In this document: positions 1 through 8,022 of the stretch, in pieces
How the letters are laid out: every line of letters begins with the position of its first letter
How positions within the stretch are numbered: position 1 is the first letter of the stretch
Source of the DNA: Bacteroidales bacterium UBA4912
GTDB taxonomy: Bacteria > Bacteroidota > Bacteroidia > Bacteroidales > Dysgonomonadaceae
Direction of reading: 5' to 3'
NCBI GenBank assembly: GCA_002398875.1
Contig: DHCC01000023.1
Location: forward strand, 42,723 to 69,595
DNA: 26,873 bases
Program-made: the position numbers and the translations under genes
Notes under the pieces: generated by a model
Databases searched by the model: none
Seen by the model: the letters and a program-made list of their open reading frames with translations, nothing else
Told to the model about the DNA's origin: nothing

Positions 1-151
1 AATGCTTCTGAACAGAATACACCATATCCTGAAAAAGGATCCAGTAAATTATCTCCTTCCTGCGAGTATTTTTCAATTAATTCTTTTAGATTACTTGATG
101 GTTTTTTCCCCAATATTTATGCATTTCATATCTGTCTCTCTTCTGCTTCAT
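1..151 (-). CDS. DNA methyltransferase, N-terminal fragment (runs off the left edge)
   Basis: Only the first 50 codons are inside the window. They begin with ATG at 149-151, after an in-frame TAA at 158-160, and a purine-rich RBS (AAGGAA) sits about 12 bases upstream. The peptide contains HKYWGKKPS (residues 11-19), then GDNLLDPFSGYGV (residues 33-45). This matches the layout of N6-adenine/N4-cytosine DNA methylases of the PF01555 type: an HxYWxxKP opening followed by motif I, DPFxGSG, which binds S-adenosylmethionine. Here the usual Ser after the first Gly of GSG is Tyr (DPFSGYG). The catalytic (D/N)PP(Y/F) motif would lie beyond the edge and cannot be checked. The gene is codirectional with the PUL but separated from it by about 380 bases and functionally unrelated; it probably belongs to a restriction-modification or orphan methylase unit to the left. 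Class-level call is fairly sure; specificity is unknown. Confidence 0.72.
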
Positions 152-170
152 CACCAATTATAATTTCCTT

Positions 171-202
171 CAAAGATAACTGATTTATTTAAGTTTTTCT
201 AA
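171..202 (-). promoter_or_regulatory. Candidate Bacteroidota sigma-ABfr promoter for the methyltransferase gene
   Basis: The minus strand reads TATCTTTG at 171-178, an exact match to the Bacteroides -7 consensus TAnnTTTG. Twenty bases upstream is TTAG (199-202), one mismatch from the -33 element TTTG and at the usual spacing. Initiation about 7 bases downstream would give a very short leader that starts at or inside the AAGGAA ribosome-binding site. The elements are seen; promoter activity is inferred. Confidence 0.35.
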
Positions 203-346
203 TGTCTGTTATGTGTGAGTATTTGGAGATATACATACTACTTCTGTGTTACTTTGAAATAATTTTACACCTATCTAACCCTTACTTTGGTCTGCTATAA
301 AAGGAGTTTATAAGGACGAGGCAAGAGTAATATATTAGTAAAGTCA

Positions 347-505
347 TTACGATGTACGCCACATTACATAACAACCCTTGAATTCAGGAAAGACTACTTC
401 CAAAGCATTTAAAACCCTTAAATTTTCCCTCTGTGCAGTTGTATTAAATTCATAAACAACATTTATAAAATCACCATTTTTGTCGGGAACAACAATGGAA
501 ATCAA
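347..505 (-). pseudogene. Orphan 52-codon reading frame, possible gene remnant
   Basis: Between the DUF1593-CE15 gene and the methyltransferase, the minus strand has an open frame from TTG (503-505) to TAA (347-349). It is preceded by an in-frame TGA at 509-511. The peptide starts LISIVVPDKNGDFINVVYEF and ends GCYVMWRTS. It has alternating hydrophobic patterning and a normal residue mix, unlike most out-of-frame translations in this AT-rich DNA. There is no ATG near the 5' end (the only Met is 6 residues from the C-terminus) and no clear RBS, so it may be the tail of a decayed gene. I do not recognise the family. The rest of the gap (152-346 and 506-528) holds no gene I can support. Confidence 0.3.
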
Positions 506-528
506 TGCTCAATTAATCTGATAAAACG

Positions 529-3090
529 TCAATCGATCCACGAAGCAACTTTCTCTGAGGAATAAGGATGGATCTCAATATTGGTTTTTGCAGTTTCATC
601 ACCAAGTAAGAACTTATCGATAAATGCTTCCACTTCCGGTCTCTGCACGTCCGGGAGCACACAGTGACCATGACCTGCCACGATTGAGAATCCAAATCGG
701 TCTTCAATACCAAATGTTTCCCATACACGTTTTGCAGCTTTACAGGAGATGAAACCCGACTCATCGGCCAGCCACTCATAATCAGGGTTTCCCAGTACCA
801 ACAATGCACGCGGTGCAATCATGGCCATAAGTTCATGATGGTCAAATGGGAGTCGATTAACTGCATCTGAAAACTGGAACATCTCCTCCATAAACCACAG
901 ATGGCTTGTTCTGCCCAGAGTCTCTACTTCACCCAATGTTTCGGAGACCCTCCATGAGGCAGCTCCACCTCCGCCCGATTCCTGCGCTATGGTCAGAGCA
1001 ATTCTTTCGTCAAATGCTGCTGCATAAAGAGCCATTTTACCGGCAAATGAACAGCCTGTTATTGCTATATGTTGCAGATCGATGGGTAGTTGATCAGCTA
1101 CAAGTTCAAGACCATCAATCAGACGGCTCACCCCCCACGACCAGGCGCTATATGCTCCCATATATACCAGATCGGGATAGAGACGGTTAATAGGCTCCTC
1201 TCCTCTTTTCTGCTGCCAGGACATCACCTGGGCAAAATTGAAAGTAATCTGTGCGATATCGCGAGAGGAAAAGAGTTCAGCCGGTAAACTGCCGGAACCT
1301 CTCCCGATGCCTATCACTGCAGGAAAGGGTCCCTCTCCTTCAGGTAAAATAACGTGAGATTTGAGTACCAATTGTTCACCATTTACATTTATCCATACAG
1401 TGAGATTGTCATCACTGAAGTCGGCCGTGATGGAGTCAGGGCGCACCGGTTTCTTACCAATTTCATAATGTTGAATCTCTGCTCCAATCTCCATTCTTCT
1501 ACGACCCCAGTCCTCAAAACGGGTTGAACGCCCACTGCCGTCTGACCAGGCAAAGGGATCGGGGAGTCTTTCGATTACAGGCAAATCTTTCAAAGCGGGC
1601 AGACAGACTTCAAAAGGTGTGACTGAGCTTTCGGTATTATAGACCAGTGGTATATCCTGTGCTGATTCTACGGGATTTATTATAATTCTTTTGTAACTTG
1701 TCAGGTTAGGAGTTCCGTTATCGGTTACTTCACAAACAATATGAATACTTTCTCCCGCAGCATCTGAGGGAATTTTTATCGTTGATTTTGAAGTACTGGC
1801 ATTCTCCAGCTCAATCACCCCTGAATAAGAGCTTGCCTCGGGCAGAAACAACCATTTATAACTCAATTGATCTCCGTCGGGATCAAAAGACTCAGAGGCA
1901 TCCAAAACGATTTCCCTGCCTTTCTTTCCGTTTACAACCACAACCGGATTACGGTTCCCCTTGCCCTCTTTAGCCCAGTCCATACGTGCAGCAAAATTAT
2001 TAAAGATGGCAGGGTAAAAGTAAGTTTCATATTTATTTGATGTTTCTTTGGCCTCCCCTGCATGGTTTGTAAAACAGTAGGTTGCATTGTCCATTCCCGG
2101 TCCCCATTCAAAATATCCTCCCCAGCCGACCTGTCCCGGCTTTTCCGGATCATTCAAACCATTGGGCATAAGATGAAGAAACGACGGTGTATCACCCTCA
2201 ACCCCATATTTATTTTTAGGGTATATTTTTCCAAGATTACCATGATTCTGGATATGGGTTGCATACTCATCCCATTTCCCGGCACCGATTCCGTTCTGCG
2301 ATAGCCAAGCACTCTCATCCCAGATAAAGAGGAGTTCTTTTTCGAATTCACGGCGCATCCATTGATGTGAACTGAAAGAATAATTGGAGTGTCGCTCTCC
2401 CCAGGGAACATCTTGATCGGTGATGGTATAAACACGCAGTTTGCTCAGAAAACGACTTAGTTCTTTTTCCGTTCGTTCTTGTCTCACCCGCCAGATTGCC
2501 TGAGCCAGTGTGTTTCCTCCTCCCCAAACAGCAACCCACAGGGGCCGGTCGTCTGCTTCATCCACTAGTTGAATGATAAAATCGCTTCCTTGTGAATCGT
2601 TATCTTCTCCAAGCTCTTTGTATCCCAGATTCAAGCTTCCAGGCATTACCCGGTTACGCAAATAGTCTGTACTTGGCCAGTAACCGATTTCCTGTCGTTG
2701 GTTTTCTTCTGATAATGCAAGAAAGCTGTTTTGCTCCGAACGTTTCATTAGGTTTGTGATATCCTTTTCATAAGCATCGATTGTCCTGAATAAAATATCC
2801 ATCCATGAATGTGGATAGCTGCGCCCACTACTGTTCCAGCCTCCGGAGGCAATCAACGCTTCAATTTCAAACAGATCCGCGTGTACCAACAGGCGTATCA
2901 TGGATTGCATGTCATCCGGCTCCACATCTCCCGGGGCAATGTCGGTTAAAACGACTAGGCGGGGTTTAAGTGGCAAAGGGACGGAAGCTTTTTGGCTGAT
3001 TTCTGCGCTTGTAACCTGTATCATTGTAACCAGGCACAAAAGGGATAAAAAATATTTTATATTCATATTCACATGACGTTTAGCATACAT
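529..3090 (-). CDS. DUF1593 (nucleoside-hydrolase-like) - Ig-like - CE15 glucuronoyl esterase fusion
   Basis: This is an exported 853-aa multidomain enzyme. Signal peptide: hydrophobic stretch at about residues 11-29. The real start may be Met8 or Met10 rather than Met1, although Met1 lies only 12 bases after the GH2 stop. Residues 43-375 look like DUF1593/Sde182 (LVVLTDIAPGD, EPDD at 57-60), distantly related to nucleoside hydrolases. Residues 380-475 are an Ig/PKD-like sandwich (DASESFDPDGDQLSYKW). Residues 485-830 match CE15 alpha/beta-hydrolases, which cleave esters of (4-O-methyl)glucuronic acid, for example between glucuronoxylan and lignin. The likely triad is Ser681 in GCSFAGK, Glu704 in QESGGGG and His809 in GHGHC. 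The residue after the nucleophile is Phe; many characterised CE15 enzymes have Arg there. This is the last PUL gene. Domain calls are firm; the role of the DUF1593 half and the true substrate are not known. Confidence 0.82.
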   Translation of the reverse strand: MYAKRHVNMNIKYFLSLLCLVTMIQVTSAEISQKASVPLPLKPRLVVLTDIAPGDVEPDDMQSMIRLLVHADLFEIEALIASGGWNSSGRSYPHSWMDILFRTIDAYEKDITNLMKRSEQNSFLALSEENQRQEIGYWPSTDYLRNRVMPGSLNLGYKELGEDNDSQGSDFIIQLVDEADDRPLWVAVWGGGNTLAQAIWRVRQERTEKELSRFLSKLRVYTITDQDVPWGERHSNYSFSSHQWMRREFEKELLFIWDESAWLSQNGIGAGKWDEYATHIQNHGNLGKIYPKNKYGVEGDTPSFLHLMPNGLNDPEKPGQVGWGGYFEWGPGMDNATYCFTNHAGEAKETSNKYETYFYPAIFNNFAARMDWAKEGKGNRNPVVVVNGKKGREIVLDASESFDPDGDQLSYKWLFLPEASSYSGVIELENASTSKSTIKIPSDAAGESIHIVCEVTDNGTPNLTSYKRIIINPVESAQDIPLVYNTESSVTPFEVCLPALKDLPVIERLPDPFAWSDGSGRSTRFEDWGRRRMEIGAEIQHYEIGKKPVRPDSITADFSDDNLTVWINVNGEQLVLKSHVILPEGEGPFPAVIGIGRGSGSLPAELFSSRDIAQITFNFAQVMSWQQKRGEEPINRLYPDLVYMGAYSAWSWGVSRLIDGLELVADQLPIDLQHIAITGCSFAGKMALYAAAFDERIALTIAQESGGGGAASWRVSETLGEVETLGRTSHLWFMEEMFQFSDAVNRLPFDHHELMAMIAPRALLVLGNPDYEWLADESGFISCKAAKRVWETFGIEDRFGFSIVAGHGHCVLPDVQRPEVEAFIDKFLLGDETAKTNIEIHPYSSEKVASWID

Positions 3091-3102
3091 TTTGTTATAT
3101 AA

Positions 3103-5859
3103 TTATTCAGCAACAAGTGTAATGCTGCTCTCTTTCAATCCCGGAGATTCGGCCTTAATTGAAATAGTCCCGGGATTGTCTCTATCTCCTCTTACAATAG
3201 CCAAGCACTGACCACTAAAAGTCTCCCTTGTGTGGGAATGAAATGGAGTCATGTCGGCAGCATTACCGTTGTCAGTGGCCACAATCTCTCCCGATCCCTC
3301 GATGGTGAAATGGATAGACCGGACTGCATCAGGCACAAAACGGCCCTCACTGTCTATAACACTTACCGTGATAAATGAGAGGTCTTCCCCATCAGATATA
3401 ATCCGGGTTCTGTCTGCTTCCATCTGCAGAGAGAATGGTTCAAGAGAAGTGGACACAACTTCCTCCGCCCATTTATCTCCGTTTTTATAGGCAATAGCCT
3501 TGAGTTCCCCCGGTTCATAGCGGATATCGTCCCATCTGATTCGATATTCAAAATCCCCCTTCTTCTTGCGTCCCATAGAACGCCCGTTTAAGAACAGCTC
3601 TGCCTCATCGCCGGCAGTAAAAAGGTGTACAGGGGTAATCTGACCCTCTCTGCCCGACCAGTTCCAGTGAGGCAAGATATGAACCATTGGTAAGTCCGGC
3701 CGCCAGCGTGCCTGATAAAGATAGAAGCGGTCTTTTTTAAACCCTGCAAGATCTACTATACCACAGTAGGAGCTGCGTGCTGAATAATAGGGCGTAGGCT
3801 CCCCCAAGTGATCCCAACCTGTCCATACAAAACCACCGGCAACAAAAGGATGCAAATCCTGCATACGGAACACCTTGTCCGGAGACGATCCAAAGTCCAC
3901 TGCATAAAGCTCATAACTACTTACCTGTGCCGCCTGAGAATCTCCACCCCTGCCATCGCGGGTTATAGAACTACTCTTTTCTGTTACCGGAAAGAGGTAG
4001 ATCCCCCTGCTGCTGAAGGAGGAGGCCACCTCGCTTCCGAAGATCACCTTGTCAGGGAATGCTTCATGGAAATAATCATACTGGGGTAGGGTACGGATCC
4101 TGTCGGTCCCTTCAAACTCAGGTTCCTGGCGGATACCCTCACCCTGGTAGTTTAGACCTATAACATCTGCTACACTCGAGAATGGCATATCCGGTTTTGC
4201 ATAGTTCATAGAAAGAGTGGTAGGACGTGTCGGATCCTCCTCTTTGACAATACTGTTCAGCCGTTCAGCTATTGCAACACCATCCTCTTCAGTATACTGT
4301 TCACCTACCTCATTACCATAGCTCCACATTATCACCGAGGGGTGGTTTCTGTCGCGACGCACGAATGAACGGGTATCAGCTTCAGCCCATTCAGGGAAGA
4401 TCAGGTGAAAATCGTGTGGAGTCTTTTTTCTCACCCATGAGTCGAATATCTCATTCACTACCAGAAAGCCCATACGGTCGGTCAATTCCAGCAGTTCCCT
4501 TGCCGGCGGGTTGTGCGCCATACGAATAGCATTACAACCCATCTCATGCAATAATTCAAGTTGTCGTTCCGAGGCACGCAAATTGAACGCCGCACCCAGT
4601 GCACCTAAATCGTGATGTTGGTTGACACCTTTAAGTTGTATAACCTCACCATTGACCAAAACACCCTTATCAGGGTCGAACTGCAGCTCCCTGATTCCAA
4701 AGTCGGTTTCAAAGCGGTCGATCACCCTATTGTTTTGCTTCAAGGTTGTTACTGCCTGATAAAGGTGGGGGGTCTGTGAAGGTTTTGGTCCCCACAACTT
4801 CGGATTCTTTAGCACCGTAGTGTGTTTACTCTTACCTCTCTCGCCTGCACCCAATGCAATTTCAGATATCGGAAAAGAGGCAATAATCTTTTCCCCTTTA
4901 ACTCCCGTGTTGTTCAGTTCATATATATCTGTTTCAATCGTTACTATGGCTTCTGATTTGGAATCATTGTTGATGTTTACCTCCAGGTCAATAGTAGCTG
5001 ATGATGAAGATATTTCTCTCGTTGTAACATAGGTCCCCCACTGCCCAATATGTACAGGGTGGGTTTTTATAAGCCAAACATTTCTGTAGATACCAGCACC
5101 CGGATACCAGCGTGAGGAGTGGTTTGGATTATCCAGACGAATGGCCAGCTGGTTCTCTTCTCCATAGATAATATATGGCGTAAGATCGAGTTGCCATGAG
5201 TTGTAGCCATAGGGCCAACCGCCCACCAGGGTTCCGTTCAGCCATACCATGGCATAAGACATGGCTCCTTCAACCTCCAGGAATATTGATCTACCCGCAT
5301 CTTCTGAAGGAATGTCTATCTTTTTCCTGTACCAGGCTACTCCCTGAACAGGAAGACGCCCCATTCCACCACCTACTTCCGGATTATCCCCTTCGTAAAA
5401 CGGACCTTTAATAGCCCAGTCGTGCGGCAAATCAACACTCTCCCATCCAAAGTCTTCAAAATCTCGTTGAATAAAGGGAAAATCTTTTCCGGGCGCTTCC
5501 TCTTTGGGACGAATATAATGATTCCCGGGATCTTTGATAAAAGGATACGCCGTGGGTAGAATCCATGGTTTTAGGACCTCTTCAGAATTACCCATTTCAA
5601 TTGCCTCTGTGGGTTTTGCATCAGCTATCAGATACTCCCCGGCATCTTCAATTTCAGGTCGTATGTCATAAATCAGTGCGTCTGCTTTTTCCGACACATC
5701 ATATCGAAAAAAAAACCAGTTTTCGTTGAGAGAGATTTTTTCACGATCTATTGATGTCTTTTTTGCAGGGATTGAACAAGAGCCAATCAATCCGGCAGCA
5801 ACGACAATGTGAAGTGATTGCATTATAATTCGGACGAAGATATTGCTTTTGTTGTTCAT
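3103..5859 (-). CDS. GH2 beta-galactosidase-type lipoprotein
   Basis: The 918-aa protein is a glycoside hydrolase family 2 enzyme, most likely an exo-beta-galactosidase. A lipoprotein signal ends at LIGSC (Cys28). A jelly-roll sugar-binding domain spans roughly 140-270, the Ig-like domain 275-395 and the TIM barrel 397-690. Beta-sandwich domains of the DUF4982/GH2-C type follow to the end. The barrel shows KGVNQHHD (410-417) and RMAHNPP (446-452). The acid/base is Glu517 in MWSYGNEVGE and the nucleophile is Glu610 in IFGSEVA. Residues after Cys28 (SIPAKKTS) lack the acidic cluster typical of Bacteroidota surface lipoproteins, so periplasmic anchoring is likely. In context it would remove galactose from side chains once GH29 has taken off a capping fucose. 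Beta-glucuronidase, beta-mannosidase or arabinopyranosidase activity cannot be excluded within GH2. Confidence 0.88.
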   Translation of the reverse strand: MNNKSNIFVRIIMQSLHIVVAAGLIGSCSIPAKKTSIDREKISLNENWFFFRYDVSEKADALIYDIRPEIEDAGEYLIADAKPTEAIEMGNSEEVLKPWILPTAYPFIKDPGNHYIRPKEEAPGKDFPFIQRDFEDFGWESVDLPHDWAIKGPFYEGDNPEVGGGMGRLPVQGVAWYRKKIDIPSEDAGRSIFLEVEGAMSYAMVWLNGTLVGGWPYGYNSWQLDLTPYIIYGEENQLAIRLDNPNHSSRWYPGAGIYRNVWLIKTHPVHIGQWGTYVTTREISSSSATIDLEVNINNDSKSEAIVTIETDIYELNNTGVKGEKIIASFPISEIALGAGERGKSKHTTVLKNPKLWGPKPSQTPHLYQAVTTLKQNNRVIDRFETDFGIRELQFDPDKGVLVNGEVIQLKGVNQHHDLGALGAAFNLRASERQLELLHEMGCNAIRMAHNPPARELLELTDRMGFLVVNEIFDSWVRKKTPHDFHLIFPEWAEADTRSFVRRDRNHPSVIMWSYGNEVGEQYTEEDGVAIAERLNSIVKEEDPTRPTTLSMNYAKPDMPFSSVADVIGLNYQGEGIRQEPEFEGTDRIRTLPQYDYFHEAFPDKVIFGSEVASSFSSRGIYLFPVTEKSSSITRDGRGGDSQAAQVSSYELYAVDFGSSPDKVFRMQDLHPFVAGGFVWTGWDHLGEPTPYYSARSSYCGIVDLAGFKKDRFYLYQARWRPDLPMVHILPHWNWSGREGQITPVHLFTAGDEAELFLNGRSMGRKKKGDFEYRIRWDDIRYEPGELKAIAYKNGDKWAEEVVSTSLEPFSLQMEADRTRIISDGEDLSFITVSVIDSEGRFVPDAVRSIHFTIEGSGEIVATDNGNAADMTPFHSHTRETFSGQCLAIVRGDRDNPGTISIKAESPGLKESSITLVAE

Positions 5860-5919
5860 ACAAATTTCCCCTTTTTTGTTAACACATAGAATTTGCCGAT
5901 AGAATGAATCCCTTTCCCA

Positions 5920-7968
5920 TCAATAAGAGGGAAAAGTATTGCATGTTACGAGATTTTCTATTTTTAGTGCATCAATTGCTACATTTCCGCCACCCCGGTT
6001 TATAATTTTTATGGTATGATTACCGGGTTCCAGATCGCTTATCTCGCATACAAGCTGCTGTGGCTTGCGCATTCCTGTAGTTGACAAATTGACTGTAGCT
6101 CTCACTTTATCATCAATCTGTATTTCAATAATGCCAGCGCCATCTTCTTTTGGCGCAATGACTGTTACACCACTACCCTTAAAAGAGTAACTCCAAACGT
6201 CGCCCACTATTTCGCTCATGGTCAGGTCATTGTTGTAGTCGCCTGACTCCAGGTTACATACCCGTTTCCATCCGGGAGCTACAATGCCCGGGTCATCATC
6301 GTTTACCCACCCCTTATCGTGGGTAATTTGCAAAACACGGTACGCTTGTGACAGCGTACTATTGGTAATCCCATCGATGGATTGTAATTTTTGACTGGGT
6401 GTTATTGTCAATCCCGTTTCATTCTGTACGAAATTGATCTCGATGTCGCTACCAAGCATATCTACCCTGGAAATCTTTCCCAGCGTGCTCCCATTTGAGT
6501 GTAGAGATTTAATAGTGATCTGGCTGTCATCCCAGTTGAAAATTGTTGCGTAAATATAACCATTATTACGTGTAAAGCAAATATTGTTCTCGCCATAAAC
6601 CTCAAAAGGTCGCGATCCGAAAACCGCCTCACCGTTTATTTTCAACCATGCACCCACATCTTTTGCCATAACGATTACTTCCGGATCAAGATCTCCACGA
6701 CCATGCTGAGTAAGATTGAGCAACATGGTTCCGTTGCGGCTGACATTTTGCATCAGCAATTGGATTACGGTAGCCGCATCCATGTACTCCTGCCCTGTCC
6801 TATAATGCCAGTCGGCTATACTGGTTTCTGTCTGGAATGGATAGGCCTTAATTTCCTGTTCTATGATGGCCTCTGTGCTCTTAACCAGTGAACGGTCGGC
6901 CAATGGGAGCAACTCCGGGTTCTTTTGAAAGCTGTTGTAATGTCCTCCCACACCTTTGAGGTTTACTACCACATCCATTTTCCCCTTGTTCCATTGCAGG
7001 GATTTGTTGTAGTAATTTGCAATTAATTGGGGAGCGAGAAAGCCAAGCCCCATCGCTACCCCTAAATCAACTTGTGAGTTCCCTGCATGTTCATCAAAGT
7101 AAATCACATCGGGATGATACTTTGTAATTGCATCGTCTACACGCCACATAAACTGATTGGCAAATGGTGAATGCAGTGGGTCATTTTTGTCGTGAATCTC
7201 GCCATACAAGTCCACTGGATTCAATCCTTCCCACCATTTTCCTTTGCCATCAGCCGTAGTTTGAAGCGCGTCGTATGGTACACCCGCCATTGGACCCATT
7301 TTGTCACTGGTGTATCGCACAGTCATAAATTGGCCCCAGGTACGAGAAGGTGTATTGTGAAATCCTATGCCAAAACGCAGCCCATGCTCACGGGCTTTCT
7401 TTTCCCAAATCCCTACAATGTCTTTTTTGGGACCGATATTTACAGAATTCCAGGGCTGATACTTTGAATCATAACAATCGAAATTGTCGTGATGACAGCC
7501 CATCGCCATAAAGTAGCGTGCCCCCATCTCTACGTATAAATCCATTAACTCATCAGGATTCCATCGATCGATTATCCAGTTGTGACAAATATCTTTGTAG
7601 CCATATTCAGACGGATGACCGAACTGTTCAAGATGGTACTGATACTGAGGGCTTCCTTCCATATACATGCCTCGTGCGTACCAGTCGCCCTGTTCGGGCA
7701 TAGACTGAGGGCTCCAATGCGACCAGGCTCCAAATTTTGCTTCACGCCACCATTGCGGTACCACATACATTCGGCTCAACCCTTCCCAACTGGCAGGATA
7801 AGGGTCTTCACTCACTGGTAGCGGTGGCAGGTTCCAGATATCCTGAACTTTTTCAGGGTGATTGTTCTCGGATAATGCGTCTTTCTTTACTTGCCCAGGT
7901 TGAGCAAATAGTTGATTATTCAACGCCAATCCAAACAACACAATAAATCCCAAAATAAATCCTTTCAT
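5920..7968 (-). CDS. GH29 alpha-L-fucosidase with C-terminal beta-sandwich
   Basis: This is a 682-aa exported GH29 enzyme. The signal peptide ends near Ala22 (LFAQ). The catalytic barrel covers about 65-450. Visible family marks are WWREAKFGAWSHW (73-85), the CHHDNF motif (158-163), YFDEH with probable nucleophile Asp292, and QTETSIADWHY, whose Glu381 aligns with the acid/base of retaining fucosidases. A small beta-sandwich follows (450-530). A galactose-binding-like module ends the protein at about 555-672 and carries the pattern GDVWSYSFKGSGVTVIAP and IDALKI. The start is preceded by AAGGGGAAA-like sequence only in the next gene; here the leader is AT-rich. In this PUL it would cap-trim alpha-L-fucose before GH2 acts. 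Alpha-L-galactosidase activity is possible because GH29/GH95-type sites can accept it. Confidence 0.88.
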   Translation of the reverse strand: MKGFILGFIVLFGLALNNQLFAQPGQVKKDALSENNHPEKVQDIWNLPPLPVSEDPYPASWEGLSRMYVVPQWWREAKFGAWSHWSPQSMPEQGDWYARGMYMEGSPQYQYHLEQFGHPSEYGYKDICHNWIIDRWNPDELMDLYVEMGARYFMAMGCHHDNFDCYDSKYQPWNSVNIGPKKDIVGIWEKKAREHGLRFGIGFHNTPSRTWGQFMTVRYTSDKMGPMAGVPYDALQTTADGKGKWWEGLNPVDLYGEIHDKNDPLHSPFANQFMWRVDDAITKYHPDVIYFDEHAGNSQVDLGVAMGLGFLAPQLIANYYNKSLQWNKGKMDVVVNLKGVGGHYNSFQKNPELLPLADRSLVKSTEAIIEQEIKAYPFQTETSIADWHYRTGQEYMDAATVIQLLMQNVSRNGTMLLNLTQHGRGDLDPEVIVMAKDVGAWLKINGEAVFGSRPFEVYGENNICFTRNNGYIYATIFNWDDSQITIKSLHSNGSTLGKISRVDMLGSDIEINFVQNETGLTITPSQKLQSIDGITNSTLSQAYRVLQITHDKGWVNDDDPGIVAPGWKRVCNLESGDYNNDLTMSEIVGDVWSYSFKGSGVTVIAPKEDGAGIIEIQIDDKVRATVNLSTTGMRKPQQLVCEISDLEPGNHTIKIINRGGGNVAIDALKIENLVTCNTFPSY

Positions 7969-8022
7969 AATCCTGTGATCTTGGATGAAGTAGAAATATT
8001 GAAATAAATGAGGGTTAAGGTG

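Noticed and set aside
296..312. 6-bp inverted repeat TATAAA/TTTATA as a terminator
   Set aside because: The stem is entirely A-T with no T-run after it; easily chance in this composition.
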